A stretch of DNA of 64,000 nucleotides from Inonotus obliquus (Eukaryota; Basidiomycota; Agaricomycetes; Hymenochaetales; Hymenochaetaceae), in NCBI GenBank assembly GCA_032164295.1, contig JAJHTX010000010.1:1178001-1242000 (forward strand), read 5' to 3'. The notes under the pieces were generated by a model. It had not been told where the DNA came from, did not search any database, and saw only the letters and a list, made by a program, of their open reading frames with translations. The stretch's first letter is position 1; each line of letters begins with the position of its first letter. Made by a program: the position numbers and the translations under genes. This document shows, piece after piece, positions 24,255-36,716 of the stretch.

Positions 24255-27200
24255 GACGCATCGCGTTCCAGGTTAATCGATTTTAGGATGAAGTTTTACG
24301 CCCACTTCTTTTGATATTTCAATATGGCTTTCTGCTTCGATTTTTCGTCCGCCCTCATGAAGGTTGTTTTCTTTATTGCTTCGTCGGTATCACTTCGTTG
24401 TTCTTCGCCGGACCGCCAGAGCCGTGCCCCTTTCCTTGCTGTCCCTCACTTTATGCAGTGCGTCGCTTCTTGTATCGATTTCGCTTTGCTTTCGCCCCTT
24501 TATTTTTGCGTCGCTGTGCATTTTTCTGGTTCAGGCCAGTAAATAACTTATCCAATTCGGAGGTATCAACAGTTGTATTATTACTTACTTGGACGGAGAT
24601 GTACGTATCTAGAACCCTGACTATGATATTAGGTCGGGCCGGGAATATACTCTCAATTCTGTGATAGAAAGCGATAGAGCGGGGTGGGTAGCACTTCTCA
24701 ATGCTGGGGCATCAATGCCACACTTCGGGAACCGGGGACGTCTCTGATGGGTACCCTTGAACACGTTTCCCAGATGCAGCTCGTCATCAGCATCATTGAA
24801 GTCTCCCTGGGAAGCAGATGGACAGTTACCAAAGAACGAGATACCGATTGAAAGCAGACCAGAGTTGCATCAGATAGACACAGCATAAAGGACGTCACTT
24901 CGGACGGTTGCGACTCTCCACATGCCGGATGCTTTGGTAGCCTACGACGAGAAAGTCGGTGGTGGGCTTGATGATCAAGGACTGCAGAGCATGGCGGTGG
25001 TTGCAGCAGCGGGATAGTTCGGATGCTTCGGTCCATTCTTCATGTACTATAGATTGTGCTCCTGATCATCATCAAAGAAGAAAGTTCGCAGGTCTTTAAG
25101 TGCTCCCCCTTTGTCCTGTCTGGCGCGCGCGGTTTGATAGAAGTAGTGTTCGCTGATGAGATGGAAGTGCCATAATGCCAGCAGTAGAGTCGTCGGGTCG
25201 GAGACCGTGACTGGTCGCCGCACGTGTGATCACTGATGCAAGCAATAAGTAACTCTGCCACCGACCACCATGGTTCGATACTACCTGAATTATCGCATCT
25301 TCTTCTCGAATGATATCAAGAAACCCGTCGATAGATACCTGAATCTCGGTCAATCTGTCGTCACTGTCCTCGCTATTCGCAAGAGTAAGGTTGTGATTCT
25401 AGTCGTATTCGAGAAATTCAGCTGCCCGAATCCCTGTGGAAATGTGGGTAGACTATTGCATGCCAGTACCGCAAAATTTATCGCATACCGGGTAAGATTA
25501 CCTTCTCGCGTTCAGTTGCTGTGACTAAATGGCTTTCGCTAGTAGAATGAGAAGTGTCGTCCGACACTCTTTAAGCTGTTATTTGGTTAATTGCATATTC
25601 AGAACAAGTCAGATGTATGGATAGTGAAGTCGATTGGATCTCATACAATTATAGCAACTCAACTGGCATAATATTGAAACATCATTGTAGGTGTAAGAAC
25701 ATCATTGTATTCATCAGTATCCCTTGCTGACCAGCGCCAAACGTAGGAGGTGTGGGAAGCTGGAAGCAGAGCAGCGGCGAAATCCGGACTCAGCTTGCCA
25801 TAAAGGGTAGTCGGCAGATTCCGAAGACGACGATCACTTATTTTCGGCAAAATGCGTTCTTCTCTTCCTTCCTGAGTCCATCAGCATCAGCACGAACTGC
25901 GACTATCATTGGTGTTTACTGTCCTTTATCACAACGCGCAGCATGTTGTATCATGTTTCCATGATTTTGCGGAGCTCAAGTGCCCATTACACGCACTGAA
26001 AGAACGCTTGCGCATTTTCCTACAAGATGCCATCTTTTGACGGGCATTCTGTCGCAGAGAACAAGCTTAAGGGGTCTTGGAACAGGACTTCGCGACTCGC
26101 TGCGGCAACTATACTGCTTTATGGACCATTGGTCATGGTGAGCAATCAGGATCCCAACTCGCTATCGGTAGAATGCTGGCCGCGTTCGTTCAACGTTCGC
26201 GAAGGATCCCGCGAAGCTGGTTTACCCTTTAGTATTTCTTCGCCTAGAACCCGCATGGGGTAAATTTATGGTGCGCGTCCGTGGGGTCGGTCTTTGTTTG
26301 AATAAACAAAGGTGGCGATTCGTTCTTGGTCTTGTCTGTGAGCTAGCAGGTATAATCAACTCACAAGCGTGATATTGACGATACTGTTCAGTTCATCACA
26401 TCCCTTTGATTCTTTCACAGATTAATGCAGCAACAACTCGTGGTTTGTTCCCAAGTGAGCCGAATTGTGGATGATGAGTCTAGGTGATAGCATGTCGGAT
26501 TACTGCCGCATTGTTCGGCGTTTACTCCTCCCATTTGACCTGTTTTCTGATCATCTCATCAGAGCATAGGTGATAGAAGTGAGGTAGTTTCCTGATTACC
26601 CACTTATGTATAAAGGCTTCAACCAATCTAAATGCCGGCCTAGGAGCATTGGGCACAACACGGTCACGAGCAGCTCTAGTACAGAGCATCGGCTTGATGC
26701 TGCAAGAATCTGGTGAAGTTCCCTGGAGAGCCGCATTAAGAGCCGCCGTAAGGCGCCATACAAGGTTTCGACGACGACCCGATCAGCTCTCAACCCCAGT
26801 TCCTCAGAGAGCTTTACCCGTGCCCTCCAGCCAGTTCCTCCCATTGGCGGACTTAGAAATTACAGCACTTGGTCAAGAAGAGTGGCTTATCGCAACTTCT
26901 GTGCTTTGCCGGATGCTGTGTCACTTTGCTTGGCGATATAGTCCATTTGAACGACAGACCGGAATCAAGCTGTGGGGCTTCAGATCTGAATGGATCTGGA
27001 CTGTAGAAGGTTTTGCATTCCTGCTTAATACGATGCGTTGGGTAAATACCTATGCGGAGTTGTTCACGAGATGCGGCGCATGCGCGTCCGGCCTTTGGAT
27101 GCAAGAATCCGCGACTTCGCAAAACGTAATGCGGTCCTAACGACTCTGCTTAGCTATCGTCGTCCTCGCCATGTTCCAGACTCTGCTGCGCAACGGACTG

Positions 27201-29234
27201 GATTTACTCTAGTAACTTGTGGCGACTCGTTGCATGTCTCTTCTCCCGTGCCAATTATTGCTCTGAAACATTCCGATTGGAGTTGCTTAGCTGCTCTACT
27301 ACATGTCAGGATAAGTATGGGATAAAAAATCGATTATTCCTCGTAGCGAGTCAAAATGGTATTCTTCGCTTCCCTGCTCCTCGTGGAATGAATTGGAATA
27401 AGTGCGTCGGAATATTCCCATGCCGTGAGGCTATGAAGGAATGTGATTGCCTGGACGTCGTGATGTCCTACCTAGGCTAGATCTTCCAATAACGCTCTGA
27501 GTAGAGAGGCCCGCGGACGGATGCAATAGGCGTTTCGCTCTCCCTGTCGTCGAGATGGTCAAATGCCTTGGAGTCCACAGCTTGTTCCGGCCAGTTGAAA
27601 CTGATCCTACCTGCGCTCACCCTCAAACCTCGACACGTTCTCGTAATAACGTTTTACTCCATCACCTTCCACTGCAACCGGTCTGTTCAATCCCACTTTT
27701 TCCAGTATTTTATCCAGGATCCCAGTTATTTGGTCTGTCTGAGTACAATGTGTGCTACCCATTCGCTTCTTGACGGAGACGGGGGCTAGATGACTGGGAA
27801 CAATTGACGATATAAGGAGATTAATTCCGTTAGCTTTGAAAACAGGGTCTCAATTTTGAGTGAAGCAGGTGCTTCTGACGGTCGACGGGCTCTTCAAATC
27901 CAAGACCATTCGGTGCGCATTGTTTCCTGGAGGTGTGTTTCATATTGCTTCCTCGTCCGCCTCCCCCTAAATGGGAATCTGTTCAGATTTCGAAACTCGT
28001 TGATTTCTTTGCCAGTCGCTTCCCGAACCTGGAATGACTCCAAGGAGCCTCATGACCACTCCGATAACGGTTGTGCAGTCTTGATTCGGAAAGGGTCTCG
28101 TATATTCTCCCTCATTTGTTATCTTGGACGCTATCCGATTGCCTCAAAGACGGGGAACATGTTTGTTCTACGACGGAGTTATTGCGACTTCCTTTCATTC
28201 AGGGGCCAAGATGCTCTTGTCGCTTGAGGGATATTGTAATGGTTCTCCACGTGGATGAAACGATATCTGGTCAAAGTTCAGAACGTTCCAAAATGTAGCT
28301 GGAACCATGTGTGGTCACCATGAGTACTCGCAGTCGTCCGGACGGGCCTGTATCCTCAGTGTTCTGGTACAAGATCAATTGAGAAGAAACTTGATGGCTG
28401 ATCAATGACACATCCCCTACTATTTACGAGGTCGGGCTGGGCACAAAAGAGAAGGCCGAACTGCAATTGCATTGACGCGATAGAATTGACGAGAGTCCTA
28501 TACATTATGCTTCTCGGATGCGACCCGGTAACACCTCAAGCTGCGCAATTGGTCTTGGCTGAAGCGCGTGGGATCGACTTCTCATTCATTTCTTTGATAT
28601 TTACGGCGCGCCCTGGACGCGCGAGAAGAAGGGGCAATGCAGATGAGGAACATTAACCGGCGGCCGGTACGTGCAACTGTTGGAAGCTAGGAGGGAACCT
28701 CTGTGGTCCTTTTAGCTCGTCCTGCTTGGCTCAGGCAACAACCAAGAGTTTCTATTTGAGACCGTCAAGGGAATTGGTCAGCAACTGCGATGAATCCAAC
28801 GGCGGCCGCGTCCGCGAGGGCTAACGGAGTTCATGATAAAGTACAATGGACGGATGGATTAACAAGAAGAAGTATAGTTCGCAATGAATAACGCGGTATC
28901 ACATTAATATTACACACGCGCTGGACGGAGCTGTGCAGTAACGGGATTCTCATTGACTGAAAGTATTCTACTGGATGAAAGATTGAGATTTTGTTAGATT
29001 TTACATCCTGAATTCCTGATCGAGACAGGGGTGAATAAAATTGGCGCATGAGAACGGATATACCTGTTTGAGATCCCGTGCCGTGCAGTCATCCTCCGTC
29101 ACACACTACTCTCAACTCTTTCCCATGAACCTCCGTATTCATTTCCTCTCCTTTTAAATAGCGCGCACTACCTTTTACTCGTATCCAGCACAACTAATCA
29201 AGCTGGAGGCAGCGCTCTTTGCGCAACTGCCTCA
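24255..29234. other. Five-kilobase stretch without a recognisable gene
   Basis: The first 400 bp after 24255 are T-rich and probably 3' UTR. Open frames such as 26649-27140 (163 codons, Arg/Leu-rich at the start) and 27856-28227 have no motif and no splice partners. I found no terminal repeats, tRNA or tandem array. It may hold a decayed element or non-coding transcripts that cannot be recognised by eye. Confidence 0.4.
29153..29160 (+). promoter_or_regulatory. TATA-like box of the Zn2Cys6 factor
   Basis: TTTAAATA lies 75-82 bp upstream of the ATG at 29235, a plausible core promoter position. The 5' leader between them is short and contains no other ATG. Confidence 0.4.
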
Positions 29235-32200
29235 ATGTCTGATCTGGTCTATGTCACGCAGAGGGACCCCGTTCAGTACAGGCCGGGTGTCCCTCGCGGC
29301 TCGCGCGGTGGCACTCTCAAGGAAGACCGTGAGGGCAGCCATGCGAGGGAAATAGAACTCAAGCGTAGTCGTGGAGAGATCTCATGTGCTGAATGTCGCA
29401 GGTGCGCACAACCGTGGGCGTCCTTCGACAAGACCGTGGTGTGCTAACTACGTTATTTGTCCAGACTCAAGATCAAGTGCGACAGACAGCTGCCTTGTTC
29501 GAGCTGCGTGCGCAGAGGATGCGCGTCATTGTGTCCAAACGGTGCGTTTTGTCCCACCACTGCCTGAATGAACGCGCTAAATCTGGGTACAACAGGCAGT
29601 CTTGCCACCGGGCAAGGAACGCGGTACGCTGCTTCCTTAAGCGCCATTCTGAGATCAGACCATTGAGTTTGTTTATAGGTTTGTTCTAGCGGCTACGGAT
29701 CACCTCCATCGAAGAATGTCGAAGATGAGCGAGCGTATACGCCAGCTTGAAGACGCACTTGCCATATTGCAGTCTAGTATTTCGCAAGACCCGCACCCGT
29801 TGCTACGAGACGAGTTACTAAGTCTGAAAGTCGACAAAGCCACAGAAGTGACCGAGTCAGAATCGTCCCACGATCTTCCAACGGGTCTGGACGGGCTCGG
29901 CACACTTAGCATCACCGACAAAGGCCAGCGCTTCTTTGGTGCTTCGGGTGGGCCAGAAGTGGGTCATCTCGTATAACGCGGTCAACGGCGATTGCTCATA
30001 CTATTTCGTTTCTTTTTAGCTCATGTTCCTCAAAGACGAGGACGATGAGAGAGTCCGTTCCCCAAGTGTCACCGGAAGCTCCCCTCTTTCTCAGCCTTCG
30101 TCATCATCCCATGGCAGTTCTCATTCCCCGCGGCTCCGGCCTGACCTGGCACTCTTCTCGAATGCATTTCCGTTCACTCCTATCGGTCCAGCTCAGGAAG
30201 TGCAAGAAAAGATTAAATCCTATTTGCCACCCTGGAATGAGGCAGTGAGACTTGCCGGGGTGTACCTTGACCAGGCGGCATGGCTCTTTCGTTCCGTAAC
30301 CCGAGAGCAGCTCATGGACGACATGCTGCCTGCTATCTATAACCACACTCTTCCCGATCCCTCTCACGGCAGCCCAAGTGAATTTGAGGGCCCGCACGCT
30401 CTTGCGCTGCTATTTGTGATATTCGCGCTTGGAACCCTCGTTGACCTGAAACAAGAGCCTTACAGTGCTGAAGCGGATCATTACTATCAGCTGGGTAGAG
30501 CCGCCCTTGTCTTGCAAAACGTTTTCGAGCAACCCAGCCTCGTTACCATTCAGACGCTTCACCTGATGAGTATTTACAATGGGATGCGCGAGCCTGATAG
30601 CAAGGAAGACGAAGGTGAAACAAGTATGGAAATGTCTTGGAGCCTCATCCGTGTGTGCATGCAGCTCGCGTTGACGGTAAGTTAAATACGTCCGTTAATA
30701 CTTCTCACAATACTTATTCATCATCCTCTTGCCATCTTTAGATCGGCCTCCGTAAGTCCATTCCATCCAGTAGTCTTGTTCCTTTGTTCTCACGAGCATA
30801 TCCTCGACAGATCGTGATAGTGCTCGTTGGGGACTAGGCCGAACGGAAGTCGAACGGAGAAGGGTCCTGTTCTGGGACCTTTACGTCGCCGATTCATGGC
30901 AGGTAAGTAGCTTCCACATCCCGGAACATTGTTTCTCAGCTTATTCCCGCCCAGTCCTTGGCAACAGGTCGTCCTCCGTGTATCACACTACCATATATTG
31001 ACTGTCAGTTCCCGCGCGACGAGGATGCTCGTCTCAATGAGAAAGGCAAGCAAGAATCAGGCTGTGAGTCGCATACCAAATTATCACGGTGGAAATCGCC
31101 GATGTTTAATGATCTTCTATGACAGTTAGTAACTGGGTCTTTCGTTTCGTTTGCGATTGCGTCGGCGATGTGGCCGCCAAAACGCTTACGGCGACTATTC
31201 CATCCTATTCTATAATTTTAGATCTCGATGCGAGGATTCGTGATTTTACTATTCCTTCCTTTCCAGATTCCATTCCTATCGACCCGTCAAATCCTGCATC
31301 CGTCATGGCACGATTCGTACAATCTCATTCCCGCGAAACCAGTTCGTCTCTTCTATCCAGCTTCTCTGTTGTTCCTCGATACTGATCATTATTTTATTTT
31401 ACTGCAGTATTACTTAACTTACATAGAGGCTTCTTCGCACAAGCGATGATTGATGACCCGGTAAATCCACTTCGGAGCCAATATGCTCCTTCGTTTCTCG
31501 CGACCTACCGGAGCGCGGCGCATATATTAAAATCGATACATGAAGAGTTTGAAATCATTCCGAACTTCACTACTCGGTGGTGGATGCCATGGACGTATGC
31601 TTTCTCGTCAGCGGTGAGTCATACTTGATTAGATGTAGTCACGTGCTCTGACCTGTGTAGGTGGTATTTGGAACGATTGTCGTACGCGGTCCGAGCTCTA
31701 GCTACGCTCCTTCATCGCTTCAGGAGCTGGATAAAGCGTGCGAGCTCTTCTCTGCGGCCGCTTTGCGGAGTAGACGAGCAGCGAAAGCTTCAGTGGGTCC
31801 CTCAAATTTGATTTTGATTACTAACAATACTAAATACTCGAATAGGCTATCTTACAAAAATTGAAAAGCAAAGCACACGGCGCCTACGATTCCTGCTTGC
31901 ACTCAAGGAGCGTTCCTGATCCACGGGGGGTTGATTTGAAACTGTTCGGTGCCTCCAAGAAAGAGTCAGAGGATGAACTTGATCTCTACGGCGGACGTGT
32001 GCGCCTAATGTCATCAAAACGTGGGACATCAGCCAACGGTTCTTCACCCGGTGATACGGGTCCTGGTAGCAATACCCCAAGTCCCCCGCCATCCTACGCG
32101 CAAACCAATCCAACAAAAGCAAACGGAGGAACGCTTCGTCTGAGCGAAATGGAAAATCCGCTACAACCACTAGCAAGCACTATGATCGGCAGTCAACAGA

Positions 32201-32847
32201 TGCATGATATCAGTTCTTCACGTTCGCCCGACTCCGCATCACCGGAAACCGTCTTTCCGATCTCAGCGACGTGGTCAGGAGCAAGCGGAAGTTCTGGCGC
32301 TGCTAGTTACAAGGACATCTACGCCGAGCATGGTCAATCTGGGACCTACGCTACAAACGCGAGTGGCTATCCGACTACTGTGAAGATTGATGAATGGGTT
32401 CCATCGTCAACCTCTCGCACCACGCAAGCGAATTCACATTCGTCCGATCTCAATATAGGGATGGACGGAATGGAATACGGCCATGGTAGCACAGGTGTTG
32501 CATCACACCAAAGTTATGTGTCGCATTCCAGCCATCCGCTCTCCCATTCCCATCCGCTTACGCATCAAGAAAACCTGCCTCGCGCCTATCAACAACGGCA
32601 GCCATCCCACTTCGGTCACGAAACCGATCCACGATATCATGCTTCATATGGAGCACCATCGTCGGGACAGGCAAACACTTATTATCCCCCACCTGGATCT
32701 GGTGGGACACCGCCTGAGCTATACGCAACTGCACCTCGCGAGCTCGCCGAGATGGGACTTGCCTCCCAGCATTCCGGTATCAACCAGCGGTGGACGTCAT
32801 TCATGCACGAAACTGGGTTGTTCTATCCATCTGGTTCACAGATGTGA
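29235..32847 (+). CDS. Zn2Cys6 fungal transcription factor with Fungal_trans domain
   Basis: Nuclear DNA-binding regulator of the Gal4 class; target pathway unknown. Twelve exons join in phase: 29235-29401, 29465-29541, 29596-29623, 29679-29958, 30020-30676, 30742-30751, 30811-30902, 30955-31063, 31126-31341, 31408-31613, 31661-31792 and 31846-32847, giving 991 residues. The binuclear cluster begins near residue 51 as CAECRRLKIKCDRQLPCSSC, with its sixth cysteine shortly after; intron 1 interrupts it. A leucine-rich dimerisation helix follows (RIRQLEDALAILQ). The middle-homology region includes RRRVLFWDLYVADSWQ and then ATGRPP, the usual Fungal_trans signature. The last 330 residues are Ser/His/Pro-rich and disordered, a likely activation domain. 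Exon 6 is only 10 nt, and exon 3 only 28 nt. The family is common in Agaricomycetes. Confidence 0.92.
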
Positions 32848-35659
32848 TCCAATAGAAGTCTTCCAACAGCCATTCGCTTGCGCATTCGATGGCGTATATC
32901 GACGTTTCCGCGTAAACCCCTATTCAAAAAAATTAATAGTTTTCATTATTTTCATGAAAGTTTTGCTATCGCGAATCACCTTCGTTGCTCTGTTGTTTTC
33001 AATCCCCTATACTACTCAGTGTTCGTCTTTCTCACCGTTTATGTTCGTACATATCAAGCCGTCCAATAATTATCCTCCATTCGAGTTGTTCCCCTTGTAC
33101 GACAAGTTTGTAAATTTGTATCGGTATCGACAGTCTTGTTTCTCTTGGGCTTCGTGTTTCTTGGTTATCGTCGCGAATATAGTACCTGTATCAATCTTTA
33201 TTACCCTTAACGCAAGCGTCGGACTCTGCCATTGGGGTCGGCTAAGGGAAGTTGGTCAAGTGGGAAGAAAAGGGGCTGAAGAGCGGGCTAGAGTCCTCGT
33301 ACTTATATGGAGAACGGTCTGCCGATGTCGGCACTACACAAATTTATAATGCGCAAACGGGTGGGTTTCTCCGAAGGTCAATCACGGGTTTCCTTTCTCT
33401 TCAATGAGAACCTGGATCGATGGATGATTTTAGATACACTTAGTTTACGATGAGGGGGAGTCCGAAGAGGTCGAGATCAGGGCGGAGAAGGAGAGACGGA
33501 GATCACCTGAAGTCCTTTATTGGGAACTGGAGCAAGATCTCCGTCGACGATAGCTAAAAGTGAGCCAGGTTAATTAAAGACTCGGGAAAGCTACCGTCCG
33601 TCCCAATCCCAGTGACCATACTTACCATGCCGTAACATATAACGCAACCTGCATGGCGGAGGCGCAAGTGAGTTCAAGCTCGGAGGTAATAAGTAGCCTA
33701 GGCACAAGCTTACTTCCGGGGTGGCTAAGCGATTGTCCCTGCATGGCAAGAAACTCGCACGAGTGGTCTTTGCGATCGCATCCGTCTCATGTCGTGTATC
33801 ATCATTGCTCAGTTGTCGTCGACCCCGGAATATTCTATATGCGCCGGAAGCTTTTCCGAGCCAAGTCCAAAGTTTCTTTCGAGCCTAATAAAAATTGCGA
33901 AGTAAGGCAACTGAGTTCTCTTTTCGGGTAAATAACAGATTAGGAATCACCTTCGCTTCGGAAGGGGATCATAGGTAAGGCGCGAGAGGATCGCAGGAAG
34001 AATCTGAAACGGGGAAGGCTGAAGGGGTTACTAGGGTGGGGTGAGAGCCGGGGTGGGATAAGATGAGGGGGCGTTGGAGAAGGGGGGAGGATGATACCGT
34101 AGGCAATCAATTGGGGTTTATATACCATTTCATCGCTTCCTTCCCCAGACGTATCTCCCCTCACTTTCCACTTCGGAATTGCTAGACTTATGCGACTCAC
34201 GTACGCGCGATAGACCGCTCTCCTCGGCTCTCGGTCTAGGCTACGGGTTCCCAGTTGACCCAGTCGCATTAAATAATGTCTGTTGATAATTTCATCCTTC
34301 CACATCTCAGCCCCTTTCTCACTTTCTGTCTAGGACCCCAGGCGTTTTCCCTGAGTCGCTGAACAAGGTGAAGAGCGCCCTACTAGACGGCGTGGAAGAC
34401 GAAGGCGAAGACTCGCTTGCGCACCCATTGAATAAGGTCACAAACCACGCGTAGGGAGATTAAGATACCGGGAAGGCAGGGAAGATGGATTGGTTCCTCT
34501 TACCTACAATGCAACACTATTACTTACCTATCAGAGCCGATCTGCTCCCGGTGTGTATTGCCTGCAGGCGGTGAACTATAGGCGCGAAGTCTGCTGGCGG
34601 TTCTGGGGTTCTCTTGCACACTTCTCCCTCCCCCTTTGAGTCTTCTCCTTTCGTACTTGCGTCCTTGTCTATCTCAGGTCGTCGTGGCTTTACCGACCGG
34701 TCATCGACGTTCACATTTAGACCGACTGGTGCTTGAATTGGGCCAAGTTGAGCCGATCTGTGGTGAACACAGTTACGATCGAATGGACTCTGAGTTGGTG
34801 TCCAACTGGACTCCGGAGCTTGAGCTGGAGAGTCAGTAAGTGGATAGATAGATGGATAAACCGATGGAATTACAGGTGACCATTAGGCAACTTCTTTCTT
34901 TCTGCCATGAGGTTCAGGTTCGTTCAGGTTCGCTATGCTCCAGTTCTTCCGAATGAACGGACGATACAGTAGTGTAGAAGGTGCTAGAGGGCACGCGGTA
35001 CTTGTTCATATGGCTGGGAAATGAAATCTCCGTGAAAATAGGCGCGACACTCTCCTAGCTATTCGTGGTTGATGAGACTTGTACGTTACCGTACTAGCCG
35101 CTGATGGGTTGACGAGACATACGCGTACAGAAAGTCCCGATGAGCATGCAGCAGAGTTGAAGGGCTTCATCCGCACCCATGCGTCTGACAGAACCGCTGC
35201 CAACACAACCACCAGATTGCTCTCTACTTTTACGGTGCGAGCAATATGTCGAAAGCTCCTTAACGGCAGATAGGCTAGCTTAAGTCACCGGAGATTAAGC
35301 TTAGCTCATCAAGAACAACGTACTAGGAAAATTGGATGGGCAGTATTACGGCAGACCGTGCGTAGCCCGACCAGGTCCGACCTCGCTCCCATTATTTGCT
35401 TTCCTTTCTGACAGTACCCGAGGAAGTGAAAGGTTCCGAATGCCGAGTATTTCCATATTCTCAGCACCGATCACGGACAAAGAGTCCAAGAAGGGCTTAA
35501 TCAAATTTGATAACTGACGGTATCTCGGCTGCGTTCGGTGACAAACTAAGTTATCAAGTCAAGAAGTATGGGTGACTTTGCACGTACACACTTCTCGAAT
35601 TTGCTTGAGAAAAATGAGTGATCAGGGAATGGACTTGGTATTGATGCTATTGGATCACA
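32848..35659. other. No gene seen between the transcription factor and the F-box region
   Basis: The first 500 bp are T-rich and probably 3' UTR of the Zn2Cys6 gene. A minus-strand frame at 33940-34305 is Pro/Arg-rich and looks like chance. Near 34918-34935 GGTTCAGGTTCGTTCAGGTTCG is a short tandem duplication. Nothing else is supported. Confidence 0.4.
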
Positions 35660-36560
35660 GTGCTTGTGGACCACTTCTGCATGGCAAGGTCTCCCATAGC
35701 AGTTCGAACGCGCGCGGTACCAGTATCTGCGCTGATTCGATTCCCTTCAAGATCCCTCTCTGCCGAATGAATAAATCTGGGAAATATTAATCAGCGGAAA
35801 TCGCATTGACGTTCCAAGAACACCGACATTGGCCGCGTTATGCGTATGTAATCGAAGTCTTTCTCCGTGCTCTACTTTGTCCCATGAGTTGAGTGGCGCG
35901 TGTCAAGCTATAGCCGCGGAGTTGAAAAATAAATTGATATTCGCCCGCTTACTGTTGTGGACTGTGTTGATTCAAGGCAGAGGCAGGACGTCATATCGTA
36001 TGCTTGGCATATATATGTTCCAGCCTAGAACTCAGACTCAACAGAAGGTAGACTTGAGTTATATCGAAGAATCGAATGCTCACATGAGAGTCGAGACGGT
36101 GATCCAGAACGTTCTACAAGATCAGTTGTCCTCCAACTCTCGGCTGGGGGAACTGTTTATACCCGCTGTGCAGGGTAGGCAATACGATGGAAGGACCTGT
36201 AGAAGAAAGCACGGTGTATTGGTGTATTGAAGAGAGTTTCAGTTCGTAGGTCAGGGTTACATAAGAGGAGTTGAGTAACCCACTTCAGTAGTTGTCGGTA
36301 AAACTCATAAAAGTCGCAGCGATACCGAGACCTCTAAGATATATAGCTTGAAAAGTCGGAGTATCACGGTGCGTCGGTGTCTTTCAAAGGTACCTTCACC
36401 CGACGAAGTAATTGAATACACGCTTGCTGGGGAGAAAGAGTTATCGTATCATCGGTCACAACCTGACAAGCTGACCAATCAGGTGAAGCTTCACGTGCCG
36501 CGAACCGTCGCGTCACCGTTGCACTTGACGAACCCAGTGCGCCCGTTCGATTCACCTCAG
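35660..36560 (+). repeat. Orphan copy of F-box upstream flank
   Basis: This stretch matches the DNA upstream of intact F-box gene C (about 42470-43330) over most of its length. Shared phrases include TGACGTTCCAAGAA, TATGTAATCGAAGTCTTTC, TTTGTCCCATGAGTTGAGT, AGAGGCAGGACGTCAT and CTTCACGTGCCGCGAA. It keeps the CCAAT box (36475-36479) and the CACGTG (36492-36497) of the family promoter, but no F-box exon follows. Instead the 3' end of inverted pseudogene A begins within about 100 bp. It therefore looks like the promoter of a lost copy. Confidence 0.75.
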
Positions 36561-36716
36561 GGTGTCCATAATACAGAATGTCGCATGCCGGGGGTTTCTG
36601 ACTCCCTTCAGCCGTCTTTTCTATGGTAATCTGTCGTCGCGAGGCATGGATTATTGGCTACATTGCAGTTACGGACATACACGACAAACATCGAGACGAT
36701 AACGCGATCGACAAAA

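Noticed and set aside
26649..27140. 163-codon plus-strand open frame
   Set aside because: No recognisable motif, no adjoining exons, and overlapping frames of similar length on the other strand.
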